A DNA stretch of 64,000 nt from assembly GCA_030372985.1 (NCBI GenBank), contig JAUCQB010000076.1, positions 1-64,000 on the forward strand. Reading direction: 5' to 3'. Made by a program: the position numbers and the translations under genes. Below the pieces are notes generated by a model, which did not search any database, was not told where the DNA came from, and saw only the letters and a program-made list of their open reading frames with translations. This stretch comes from Phycisphaerae bacterium. Its GTDB lineage: Bacteria; Planctomycetota; Phycisphaerae; UBA1845; PWPN01. Below, in pieces: positions 1 to 10,196 of the stretch. Positions within the stretch are counted from its first letter, which is position 1. Each line of letters starts with the position of its first letter.

Positions 1-365
1 GACGACAAAAGGTGTCAGGATGATTTTTCTCTTTCCTCATGCGGTCAACTCGGGTTCAACTCTTGACTCTTGATACATCCGTCTCCAACTCCCACACCGT
101 GTGTTGCCTGACCCATTCATCGTGCCAGGCTACCTCCGCAAAGTCAATCGCCGGAGCCCTGTGAAGCGAAGTCCGCCCACCGCTGCTCTCTGTCATCTCT
201 TTGCCCACGTAGCGAACCTGAACAAACCGCTACCAAACCGCCAAGCAGTCACCTGCGGGCACAACAGAGTACCGGCTACACTTTCGCGCATTTAGCGTGT
301 TTCGCGGTTTCAACTCCCGCGCGAATGTCAAGAGTGAAGAGTTGAGCCCGGGCTTTCCGGCAAGA

Positions 366-393
366 GGATGTCGTGCGGAGCACGACCTACCGG
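366..393. repeat. 28-bp palindromic repeat, copy 1
   Basis: GGATGTCGTGCGGAGCACGACCTACCGG contains a perfect inverted repeat, GTCGTGC-GGA-GCACGAC. An identical 28-bp copy lies 62 bp downstream. The shape and intergenic position fit a REP-like element; no transposase of the REP-associated type is seen in the window. Confidence 0.75.
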
Positions 394-427
394 ACTGTTG
401 GTGCGTGAGTCCGTTGGTCTGGCAAAA

Positions 428-455
428 GGATGTCGTGCGGAGCACGACCTACCGG
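428..455. repeat. 28-bp palindromic repeat, copy 2
   Basis: Identical over 28 bp to the copy at 366-393, including the 7-bp arms and GGA loop. The 34 bases between the two copies are not repeated. Confidence 0.75.
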
Positions 456-653
456 TCTTTCGGACCAACCCCCGCCCATCCGCGTCGATCCGCGGGCCGT
501 ACAAGCTGTTAGCTCTTAGCTTTGGGCTCTTAGCCATCCGACTTGATGCGCATCCGCCGCCCCGCTGCCTTGCCTCATCCCTCTGCCTTCACCCTTCATC
601 CTTCCCCCGTTGCCCCGCTCCCTTGCCTCATCCTTCCGTATTCATCCTTCATT

Positions 654-1523
654 TCACACTTCGACCACCTCATAGCGCTTGGCGACATAGGTGCAGCCGA
701 CGTCGATGCAGTCGATGTGGCCGATCCGCAGGCGGTGCTCGCGATGGCTGTGGCCGCAGAAGACGTAGCGCACCTTGGGGCAGTTCAGCAGGAGTTCTCC
801 GAACCGCGTACTACCCAGGAAAGCCGAGCCGAAGGCCCAGCCCGGGTGTGTCTGATGCGGGACCAGTTCACGGAAAGGCAAGTGGTGGATCCCAAAAACG
901 ATCGTGCGGCAATGCTTCTCGAGTTCCCGCAGGTGGGCCGCGGCGCGGTGGACTAGCCGCTGACAGAGATCGACGTCGCTCATCGGCAGGCGGACATGCT
1001 CGCCGTCCATCCAGCGGGTGCCGATGTGCATGGCCTCTTCCGGAACATCCGATAAGTCCGCCACCAGGTGCGCGTATCCGTCGAGGCGCGAGGCAGCGCC
1101 GGGGGCGATTTTGGCTTCGTAGAACCGCAGCGGGATACCCAGCCGCTCGGGTCGGAAGCTGTAATCGTACCAGCCGATCGAACCGGCCAGTCCGACCCCC
1201 TCAACCTCGGCCGGGGTGACGCCGAGATCGTGAAAGCCGGCTTCCCGACAGATTTCGGGCAACACTCGCTCCAAGCGGTCGAGGGAATCCTCACCGGGGC
1301 TGGTCCAGATATCGTGGTTGCCGGCAACGAAAAACCTGCGGCCCTTGAATTTGTCGAAAAGACGGAGCCCATCGCGTACAATGTCCGCGTCCCGGCCGCC
1401 GACGTCGCCGAGAACCAGCAGCGCGTCGGCGTCGAGACCGCAGATCTGCTCGGCGACCTTGCGGGCAGGTTTCATGCTGCGGACGATGTCGTAATGAATG
1501 TCGGCAGTAACCACAAGCCTCAT
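654..1523 (-). CDS. Calcineurin-like metallophosphoesterase
   Basis: A 289-residue protein of the calcineurin-like phosphoesterase superfamily, which hydrolyses phosphoesters with a dinuclear metal centre. The family motifs appear in order: D8-x-H10 (ADIHYD), GDVGG-RD near residue 39, GNHD near 69, a histidine pair in GIHHLPF near 215, and the C-terminal GHSH near 257. There is no signal peptide, so it should be cytoplasmic. The substrate cannot be told from sequence. It is transcribed away from the ABC transporter, with the two start codons about 215 bp apart. Confidence 0.88.
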   Translation of the reverse strand: MRLVVTADIHYDIVRSMKPARKVAEQICGLDADALLVLGDVGGRDADIVRDGLRLFDKFKGRRFFVAGNHDIWTSPGEDSLDRLERVLPEICREAGFHDLGVTPAEVEGVGLAGSIGWYDYSFRPERLGIPLRFYEAKIAPGAASRLDGYAHLVADLSDVPEEAMHIGTRWMDGEHVRLPMSDVDLCQRLVHRAAAHLRELEKHCRTIVFGIHHLPFRELVPHQTHPGWAFGSAFLGSTRFGELLLNCPKVRYVFCGHSHREHRLRIGHIDCIDVGCTYVAKRYEVVEV

Positions 1524-1644
1524 GCGGTGCCTCCGGGCGGTGAGTGTACCTGAGGCGGCAGAAGCTCACAACGTGAAGGAATTGTAGGAAGGGTCTTGGA
1601 TCCCGGCACGCAAACGCACGGAGCTGATCGCGGCCGGCTTTTGA

Positions 1645-1710
1645 TGAGCCTGATCGAACCGATTTCGGTGAGCCTCGTCGAACCGATTTCGGTGAGCCTC
1701 GTCGAACCGA
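1645..1710. repeat. 24-bp tandem repeat, 2.75 copies
   Basis: Units starting at 1645, 1669 and 1693 read TGAGCCTcgTCGAACCGATTTCGG; the first differs by two bases and the third is cut after 18 bases. The array ends about 29 bp before the probable ATG of the ABC ATPase gene, so it lies in the leader or promoter of that operon. Confidence 0.8.
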
Positions 1711-1738
1711 GACCGCTCTTGTGGAGTTTGGAAGAATC

Positions 1739-2479
<741 letters not shown>

Positions 2480-5384
2480 GCCGGGGCGAACGGCCGGGGC
2501 CGTCGGGGCCATCGCTCTCGGCGTCGGCGTGGTCATCTGGGTGACCAGTGCCTACGAGTCGGTGCGCCTTTCGCTTGAGGACCAGGCCTGGCTCTGGATC
2601 GGGCGCAGCCACCTGTCCGTCGAATCCATCTTCGGGCAGAACGGCCAGGTGAACCAACATCTGGCGGACAAGATCGCCGCTCTGCCGAACGTCGCCCACG
2701 TGACCTGCCGCCTGCAATACTACATGTACCTTCAGCCGCTGATCGAAAAGACCGGGACGAACGAACTTGTCGAGGGCAGCGGCGTCTCGGTGATGGCCAT
2801 GGGCATCGACCCGGCGACCGAGTATCACTTCAGGCAATACCGGGAAGACCGCGTCGGCGACGGCGGGCGCCTGCTGACCGCGGATGACGCCGACGGCCTG
2901 CTGGTGGAGCGTCAACTCGCCGAACAGACCGGCATCGAAATCGGAAGCAAAGTTCTCATCCGCTGCCGCAGCCCGGAATGGATCAACGCGACCGAGCGAT
3001 CGGCGACTTTTACCATCATCGGCATGATCGAGCACCGGCGGGTGGCCAAGCAGCAGCCTCCGCTCATCGTCGGGCGGCTTGACCGCATGCAGGAACTGTC
3101 GCAGATCAGCAAGGATACTGCCCGGGTCACCCGCATCGACATCCTGCTTCACGACTATTCTCAGAAGGCCCTGCGCGACACGCAGCAACAGGTTCGCAGA
3201 ATCGTGGACCGCGACAAGCAGGGTTTCCTGGTGAGTTCCAGCGAGGCGAAGCTCGCACAGGTCGAGGACGCCGAGCAGCAGACGGCGTTCGTCATGGGCC
3301 TGTTGTCGAGCGTGGCCCTTCTGACCGGCTTCTTTATCATCCTGTCGACTCTGAGCATGGGCATGGTGGAACGAATCGCCCAGCTTGGCATGCTCCGATG
3401 CCTGGGCATGACGCGGGCGCAGACGGCCATGATCGTGTTGGCCGAGGCCCTGCCGGTGGCGCTGACCGGCGTGCTGGCCGGCATCCCGATCGGCATGGGA
3501 TTGGCCAGGCTCAGCGTCTGGCTGGCGCCGGAATACATCGGCCAATGGGTGGTCAGCCGGCCGGGCCTGGTTCTGGCTCTGGCCGGCGGGCTGATCACCA
3601 CCCTGGCCGGAGCGGCCATCCCCGCGATCCAGGCGATGCGCGTCTCACCGCTGGCCGCCTCCCGACCGCAGTCTCAGCCGACCCCCGGGTTGGTGACCTG
3701 GATCGCCGGAGTTGTCGGCCTGGCGATGATCGCCGTGTACTACTTCTACGTCATCCCGCAGATGCCGCTGATCGCGTATCTCCGCCATCCGTTATATCCG
3801 CTCGTGCTGATCTCACTTCTGTACGGCGGGCACGCGCTGATCATGCCTGCGGTCATCCGACTCGTCGGGCAGGTGGCCGTGCTTGTCGCCGCCGCCGTGC
3901 TCCGCGTTCAATGGCGTCTGCTGAGCGACCAGGTCGGGCGGGCGGCGTGGCGCTCCGCGGCCATTTGCTGCGGGCTGATGGTCGGATTGTCGCTGATCGT
4001 GTCGCTCGTGGTGTTCGGCAAGTCCATGGCCAGCGGGTGGGACTTCCCGAGCCAGTTCGCCGAGGCATTCGTGTTCATCAGTCCGCCCGTGGACCGGCAG
4101 CAGGCCGAGCAGCAGGTTCGGGACCTCAAAGGCAGAGGCATCAAGTCAAGCTGCCTGGTGAACGAGGGCTTGCGCTGCACGATCTTCGGCAGGAGCCTGT
4201 TCCACTTCCCCTGGTCCACATTCGTCGCAGGCAATCCTGACGAGTTCTTTGAGATCGCCAACCTGGAGTTTGTGCAGGGCAACCAGCAGGAGGCCGAGGC
4301 CAAGCTGCGCAAGGGCGGCTACATCCTGGTGACGCCCGAATTCACCCGCACGCATCAGGCCGGGCTCGGCGACAAGGTCAATATCCGGTTGAATGACGGA
4401 AAACGGAAGATGCACCGCTTTGAGATCGCCGGCGTGGTGACCTCGCCCGCGCTGCAGATCGCCGCCAACTACTTCAACGCCAGCGGAATGCTCACGCAGC
4501 AGTCGGTGTTCGTGGTCATGGGCACGTTCGAGGATGCCCGGCAACTGTTCGAGGTCCCTGACGTGGCCAGCATGTTCCTGATCAACTTCGATCTGCCGGA
4601 GACGCCCTCGCCGCCCGAGTTCGCGGAGAAGCGGCCGCCGACGGTGAGCAATGCCGCCCAGTTGGCGGAGATGCTCGACACCTGGCGCCATTCGCTGCCG
4701 GAGCGTGCCGTGGAACTGGACCGGATTGCCGAGCAATGCAAGCCCCTGCGAGCGTCCGGCATGCCGATCCATTGGCTCCAGGTGCCGCTGCTCCGGGTGT
4801 TTCAGGAATCGATGCTCAGCGGCCCAAACCCCGACTGGGCCGGTCTTTCGCCCGCGCAGCGATGGCGCACGTTCCGCGAAGAACTGGTGATGCAGCTTCT
4901 CGCGGCTCACGTCGGCTCATCCAGCCCGCTGCACGCCTCGGTTCGGGCTCTCAAAGACCAGATCGACCAGGATATCCAGCGGGCCATGCTCCTTTTTGCC
5001 AGCGTCCCGACGGTGGCCCTGTTGATCGCCGCCCTGGGGGTGGCCAACCTGATGATGGCCAACGTCACCAGTCGCACGAGGCAGATCGCCATGCTGCGGG
5101 CGGTCGGCGCGACCAAGTGGCAGGTCGGGCGCCTGGTGATCGGCGAGGCTTTGGTCCTGGGGCTGCTGGGCAGCGTGGCGGGAGTCGCCGTCGGACTGTT
5201 GGCCGCCCACGGAGTGAACAGAATCGTGCTCAAGGTGTGGGGCTTCAATCTGGAGACCACGGTGCCCTGGCACTGGGTCGGGCTCGGCGTGGCCTTCACC
5301 GCGGTCATTTGCCTGATCGCCGGCCTGCTGCCCGCCCGATACGCCTCGCGAAACAATATCATCGACGCGATGCAGACGACGTAG

Positions 5385-5689
5385 GGCAGCGATCGGTCGG
5401 CGGTTGTCGATCATTCACTGAAACGGCGACAAAACGCGGAAGAGGCGGCAGAGATGGTCATTCCGGACTTGCGCCCTGGTCTTCATTTCGTGCTTTCACG
5501 GTTTCGTGTTTTCGTGATTCAGACTCACGATCACACGAGGTTTCCGTACTGGCCAAAGGATTCGCCGCCGGAGTGGTGCGGGAGCGGATTCTCGCGCCGG
5601 CGAGCTTTGCGCACTGGTCCTCGCGGAATTCGCCTTCCTGCTTTCCTGGAGGTCTTCTTTTTGCCACCTTTGTCTGCAACAGGTGAACG
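5385..5689. other. Intergenic, no gene seen
   Basis: About 305 bp between the permease and the GH116 gene. It contains a low-complexity run of TTTCGTG/TTTCACG words near 5487-5520 and no reading frame with recognisable similarity. A good Shine-Dalgarno AGGTGA at 5681-5686 serves the next gene. Confidence 0.5.
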
Positions 5690-7672
5690 ATGACAAGAAT
5701 CCATATCTGGACGTGTGCTGTCATCCTGCTCGGCTCAACTTCGGCTTTCTCGGAGATCGAACGTTGGTACATGAACGAGGAGTGGTACGACTGGCATGCG
5801 GCCTCGGAGTTCGCGGCCGACAAGATCGGCGTCGTCAGCGTCGAGGTCCATTTCGTCGGGCCGGGGGCGGTGACGCCGCGAGGGCTGTACATCCGGGGCG
5901 ATGCCGACCAGCCGCTCGAACAAATCGAGGTCCTGGGGTTCAAGGACCATCGCAAGGAACCGTGGAAGTACGAGCCTGTGGTCATCAAGGCCGAAGGCAC
6001 ACCCACGGGCAAGAAGTGGGTACGACTCGCGAGGGGGGCCAACCCGCGCGGCTTCGAGCCGCTGACGCTCAAGCTGCCACTGGGCTCCGACTCGTCCGCT
6101 CCCAAATTCGACTACGTCTGCGTCAGCCCCAACGAGCGTTACATCACCCACGGCCGGGCCGAGCGATGGATCCGCGACCGTGAGAAGGGCAAGGAGATCC
6201 GCTGCGGCATGCCCTTGGGCGGCATCGGGGCCGGCAAGATCGAAATCGCCCGCGACGGCTCGTTTCGCAACATCACCACGAACAACAACATCGATGCCCC
6301 GTTCCACCATCCCGACCTGTGCTTCATGGCAGCGAGCGTCAACGGGCAGGCAAGAATCCTGCGCGACGAACCCGCCGTCGGCTTGACGCCTGTCGAGACG
6401 ATCGGTTTTGACGCCCGCTATCCGATCGCTCGCTTGTCGTTCAACGACAAGGTCTGGCCGGTCGTCATCTGGGTCACCGCCTGGTCGCCGATGATTCCTG
6501 GTGACTTGGGTGATTCGTCGCTGCCTGTGGCTGTGTTTGACTGTACGATCGATAACCCGACCGATCGCCCCATCATCGCAACGATTGCCCTTGCCTGGGA
6601 AAACCTGCTGGGTTCGACTGGGCGTCCTCAACCAATCCGCGACTGGGCTAAGACCGGTCACTACCTGCGATGCTTGGACAATGAAGGAAACAGACAGGTC
6701 CCCTTTGAGGACGACGCTCTTGTGGGCATCCGCTTCCAAGGCGGCCCCAGACATGAACACGATTCAGAAGGCAGTTACGTGATCGCGACGCCTAAGCAGA
6801 AACTGGCCATGCATGATTGCCTCCTCCCAGCATTCAATGAGGAGAATGGAAGGGACTTCTGGAGTCAATTTGCCTCCACTGAAGCGTCCCCGGCGACGAA
6901 ACCCTCTTCCAACGGCATCGCCGCCGCACTCGGGGTCAACGTCACGATTGAGCCCCGCTGGTCTGTGTCCTTCCCCGTCGTCGTAGCCTGGTACATGGAC
7001 CACTTCTATCAACTGGGCAAGGAAGACCTCGGTCACTACTACCACAACCGGTTCACGAACGCACAAGAGGTTGCTGCGTACGTGCTCAAGAATCGTGAAC
7101 GGCTCTTCGCCGAGACCAAGGCCCTCCACGACCTCTTCGACCGCAGCAACCTCCCCGCCTGGTTCACGGATACGCTCCTCAACGACCTGTACGTTCTCAG
7201 CACCGACACCTGGCTGACCAAGGACGGCCGCTTCAGCGTGTCAACGAGGGCGCGACCAACATGTACGGCGTCATGGGCACCATGGACCAGAAGCTTTATG
7301 CATCGCACCACCTGGCCCTGCTCTTCCCGCAACTGCAGATGCAGGAACTCCGGCAGTTCGGCCAATTGCAGAACGCCAACGGCGGCATCACTCACGACCT
7401 GGGCGTCGCAGAGCTCGCTGAGAAGGTCAAAGCCTTTGACTGGCCGGACCTCTGCTCGGCATTCAGCATCCTGTCGTACCAGGTGCATCGCTACACCGGC
7501 GACAAGGCCTTTGGGGAGGAGATGCGCCCCAAGGTGCTCAAGGCCGTCGACTGCCTGGCCGGCGACTGGGATCCGGATAGACTCGGCGTCCCCGGACGCG
7601 GCAGCACCTTTGATGACGAAGACAGCTACCGCATCTTCAGCTACACCACCGGCCTGTACCTGTGCACGCTGA
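5690..7672 (+). CDS. GH116 beta-glucosidase/glucosylceramidase, N-terminal part before a frameshift
   Basis: Secreted enzyme of the GBA2/DUF608 family (GH116), which hydrolyses beta-glucosides. The ATG at 5690 follows AGGTGA and starts a signal peptide (MTRIHIWTCAVILLGSTSAFS). The N-terminal beta-sandwich shows the family motif MPLGGIGAGKIE near residue 175, and family resemblance runs to STDTWLTKDGRF. After about 7240 the frame turns arginine- and threonine-rich and loses all similarity up to its stop at 7672. The true continuation is one frame back, in the gene part starting before 7261. One base is missing (or two are extra) between about 7232 and 7243. This is either a real pseudogenising mutation or an assembly error. 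Confidence 0.8.
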   Translation: MTRIHIWTCAVILLGSTSAFSEIERWYMNEEWYDWHAASEFAADKIGVVSVEVHFVGPGAVTPRGLYIRGDADQPLEQIEVLGFKDHRKEPWKYEPVVIKAEGTPTGKKWVRLARGANPRGFEPLTLKLPLGSDSSAPKFDYVCVSPNERYITHGRAERWIRDREKGKEIRCGMPLGGIGAGKIEIARDGSFRNITTNNNIDAPFHHPDLCFMAASVNGQARILRDEPAVGLTPVETIGFDARYPIARLSFNDKVWPVVIWVTAWSPMIPGDLGDSSLPVAVFDCTIDNPTDRPIIATIALAWENLLGSTGRPQPIRDWAKTGHYLRCLDNEGNRQVPFEDDALVGIRFQGGPRHEHDSEGSYVIATPKQKLAMHDCLLPAFNEENGRDFWSQFASTEASPATKPSSNGIAAALGVNVTIEPRWSVSFPVVVAWYMDHFYQLGKEDLGHYYHNRFTNAQEVAAYVLKNRERLFAETKALHDLFDRSNLPAWFTDTLLNDLYVLSTDTWLTKDGRFSVSTRARPTCTASWAPWTRSFMHRTTWPCSSRNCRCRNSGSSANCRTPTAASLTTWASQSSLRRSKPLTGRTSARHSASCRTRCIATPATRPLGRRCAPRCSRPSTAWPATGIRIDSASPDAAAPLMTKTATASSATPPACTCAR

Positions 7673-8601
7673 AAGTGGCGATGTCCATCGCCCGCGAGAT
7701 GAACGACGAGTCACTGCTGGCCGTGTATCAGGGACGCTATGACAAGGCCCGCGACCTGGCGATGAGGGAGTTGTGGACGGGCAAGTACTTCCGCTACGGC
7801 TCTTCGCCGCCACCGGAGAACAAGCGGAGCGACGCCAGCCATTTCTCGCAGATGGCCGGCGAGTTCTGGTGCCGCACCCTCGGTGTCGACGGCATCTTCG
7901 ACGATCAGGTTCGCCAGACGGCCCTGGCCAATACCCTCGCCCTTCATTGGAGCAAGAGCTTCAAGCTGCCACCCAAGATCGTCACCCCCGACGGCCGGCT
8001 CTTTCCCCGCGACGGCGAGCACCGCAATGCCCCGGTAAGCTGGCCGATGCACTCGCGCGCCCTGCTGTGCGGCAGCGCGATGCTGTTTGGCATGGAGCAG
8101 ACCGGGTGGGACCTGCTCAAGGCCATGCGCGACAACATCATCGCCGCCAACGGTCCGGACCCGTGGGACCAGAGTCTGTACTACGACCCGATCACCGCCC
8201 GGATCGACTGGGGCGTCTTCTACATGACCGCCCCGGCCAGTTGGCTGGCCTACCAGGGCCTGACCGATACGCATTACGACGCCATCAGCGGCATTTTGAC
8301 CCTCAGGCCGAGCGCTCTGGCGAAAGTCTGCCCCGGCAAATGGCCGATCATCACACCTGTGTTCTGGGCGACGGGTGAGGTGATCGGCAGTGAGCAGATA
8401 TCACTCACTGTCGAGCGATGCCTGATCGAAGGCCACAGTATCCGTTTCGTCCGACTCGCACCCTACCAGCCTGATGGTATCATTCAGGTTGACGATCAAT
8501 CAGTTGCGGCGGTCCGGAATCGGGATGGCTTTGTGCTGGACAAGCCGGTCCATTTGAAGGCGGGTCGTCGGATCAAGGTCTGGTTCAGGCCCGTGGAGTG
8601 A
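7261..8601 (+). CDS. GH116 beta-glucosidase, C-terminal catalytic part after a frameshift
   Basis: Continuation of the GH116 enzyme in the -1 frame. Homology actually begins at 7243 with NEGATNMYG, which aligns with the human GBA2 segment that carries the nucleophile glutamate. The glutamate codon is 7246-7248, just after the break, so an upstream-only product would lack it. The FDDEDSY segment near 7607 is the likely place of the acid/base aspartate. The (alpha/alpha)6 catalytic domain then runs to the normal end. ATG 7261 is only the first start codon in this frame and probably not a real start. The stop is 4 bp before the next gene, so the two are coupled. Confidence 0.78.
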   Translation: MYGVMGTMDQKLYASHHLALLFPQLQMQELRQFGQLQNANGGITHDLGVAELAEKVKAFDWPDLCSAFSILSYQVHRYTGDKAFGEEMRPKVLKAVDCLAGDWDPDRLGVPGRGSTFDDEDSYRIFSYTTGLYLCTLKVAMSIAREMNDESLLAVYQGRYDKARDLAMRELWTGKYFRYGSSPPPENKRSDASHFSQMAGEFWCRTLGVDGIFDDQVRQTALANTLALHWSKSFKLPPKIVTPDGRLFPRDGEHRNAPVSWPMHSRALLCGSAMLFGMEQTGWDLLKAMRDNIIAANGPDPWDQSLYYDPITARIDWGVFYMTAPASWLAYQGLTDTHYDAISGILTLRPSALAKVCPGKWPIITPVFWATGEVIGSEQISLTVERCLIEGHSIRFVRLAPYQPDGIIQVDDQSVAAVRNRDGFVLDKPVHLKAGRRIKVWFRPVE

Positions 8602-8605
8602 CGTT

Positions 8606-10036
8606 ATGAGCAAGCCATTGTCGCGTCGGGTGTTTCTGTCGCACACGGGTGCGGTTGCGATCGGAGCCGCCTGGACCCCGCCGTTGCCGGCCCAATCAAC
8701 CCGCCCCGCAGATCGGCCGTTCGGTGCCGGCGAGCGTGTCGGTGTGGGCCTGATCGGTTGCGGCCGGCGCGGCTGGCAGCTTCTCGACCTGCTGCTCCGA
8801 CAGGATGATGTTGACATCCCTGTTGTCTGCGACGTCGATTCGGAACGGGTTGCCTTGGCCGCGCAGCGCGTGGAGCAGGCGGGCCGCCGCAAACCGGAGG
8901 CAACCGTCGATTTCCTCAAGGTGCTCGATCGATCCGACGTCCACGCGGTTGTCGTCGCGACGCCCGACCACTGGCATGCCGTCCAGCACATTTATGCCTG
9001 CGCGGCCGGCAAGGACATCTATGTCGAGTCACCCGTCGGTCACAACGTGATCGAAGGGGCGGCGATGGTCCAGGCAACACGGAAGTACTTCCGGGTCGTC
9101 CAGGTAGGCATGCAGCACCGCTCGGCGGCCTGGTTCGGCGACGCGGTGCAGCAGGTGCGGGCCGGAAAGCTGGGCAAGATCGCTGAGACTCGCACTTGGA
9201 ACTTCGTGAAGGCCAAACCGGTTCCTCCGTCCGACGACGGCCAGCCGCCGGCGTCGCTCGACTATGACAAGTGGGTCGGCCCCGCCTCAATGCGGCCGTA
9301 CAACCGGGGTCGCGGCCACGGCCTGTTCTACAACTGGTGGGAGTACGGCGGCGGGCTGCTCACTCGCTGCAACGTTCATTACCAGGATCTGATCCACTGG
9401 GCAATGAGGGTGAACGGCCCGGCAAGCGTCACTGCCGTCGGCGGCAACCAGGGCCTGGGCGATTTCCGCGAGACGCCGGACACGATGGAGGCGGTCTTCG
9501 AGTACGACACCCAACTCCTGCCTCGTCCGGGGCGCTTCATGCACGTTTACTCGCTGCGGCTGAGCAACGGACACGCCGTCTGGGCTCCGCCGGTCCCCGC
9601 GCACAACAGCAGTTTCGATGCGGCCAGCTCCATGCACACCGGGGCGCTGTTCCACGGTGAAGATGCGACTCTCCTGGTTGACGAGCTTGGGCTGGCGGTC
9701 TTCCCGACCGCACTGCGTCAGGATAAGCCGATTGACACGCGCCCGACGGATAACACCGGCCCACCGTTTGACGTGTTGACCATGGCGCACATCCAGGACT
9801 TCGTGAACTGTGTGCGAACCCGCGGCGAGCCGCGAGCACCGATCGAGGCCGGCCATTACGCGGCAGCCGCCTGCCACCTGGCCAACATCGCCTATCGCAC
9901 GGGTCACAGGGTCTACTGCAAGCTCGCCATGCAGGCCTGTTTCACCGATTCGACATTACAGGCCGTCGATACACAGGCCACTGAAATGCTCCGTCGCGCC
10001 GCCTACCGCGAGCCTTACGGGCCACCCAGAGTGTGA
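8606..10036 (+). CDS. Tat-exported Gfo/Idh/MocA family oxidoreductase
   Basis: A 476-residue NAD(P)-dependent dehydrogenase of the Gfo/Idh/MocA family, which acts on sugars and related polyols. The N-terminus has a twin-arginine signal (SRRVFLS then a hydrophobic stretch), so it is exported folded. The Rossmann motif GLIGCGRRG is at residues 48-56. The usual E-K-P triad reads E141-S142-P143, so the lysine that normally helps catalysis is replaced by serine. The start is 4 bp after the GH116 stop, with GGAG inside the end of that gene. It may act on sugars released by that glucosidase; the specific substrate is unknown. Confidence 0.87.
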   Translation: MSKPLSRRVFLSHTGAVAIGAAWTPPLPAQSTRPADRPFGAGERVGVGLIGCGRRGWQLLDLLLRQDDVDIPVVCDVDSERVALAAQRVEQAGRRKPEATVDFLKVLDRSDVHAVVVATPDHWHAVQHIYACAAGKDIYVESPVGHNVIEGAAMVQATRKYFRVVQVGMQHRSAAWFGDAVQQVRAGKLGKIAETRTWNFVKAKPVPPSDDGQPPASLDYDKWVGPASMRPYNRGRGHGLFYNWWEYGGGLLTRCNVHYQDLIHWAMRVNGPASVTAVGGNQGLGDFRETPDTMEAVFEYDTQLLPRPGRFMHVYSLRLSNGHAVWAPPVPAHNSSFDAASSMHTGALFHGEDATLLVDELGLAVFPTALRQDKPIDTRPTDNTGPPFDVLTMAHIQDFVNCVRTRGEPRAPIEAGHYAAAACHLANIAYRTGHRVYCKLAMQACFTDSTLQAVDTQATEMLRRAAYREPYGPPRV

Positions 10037-10196
10037 AGCGGGTACGTGATCTCGAAAACGGCGGGGGACGGTGACGCCGCCATGAGGCGATGAGCGAAGG
10101 CACTCCAATCCGCGATTGGGGTCAGTCTGAGGGATATGTGGGCGGCGTGTCGTATGCAGCAGCCCGCGCCCGTATTGACGGACCTTTCCCGATTGC

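Larger units (their letters stand above)
1..653. other. Intergenic, repeat-rich, no gene seen
   Basis: No reading frame here has a recognisable protein. The stretch holds two copies of a 28-bp palindromic element (366-393 and 428-455) and a pyrimidine-rich segment in which a 21-bp sequence beginning CCCCGCT is repeated with one mismatch (560-580 and 613-633). It also contains short reiterations of GCTCTTAGC near 510-535. It lies beyond the 3' end of the phosphoesterase gene. Confidence 0.6.
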
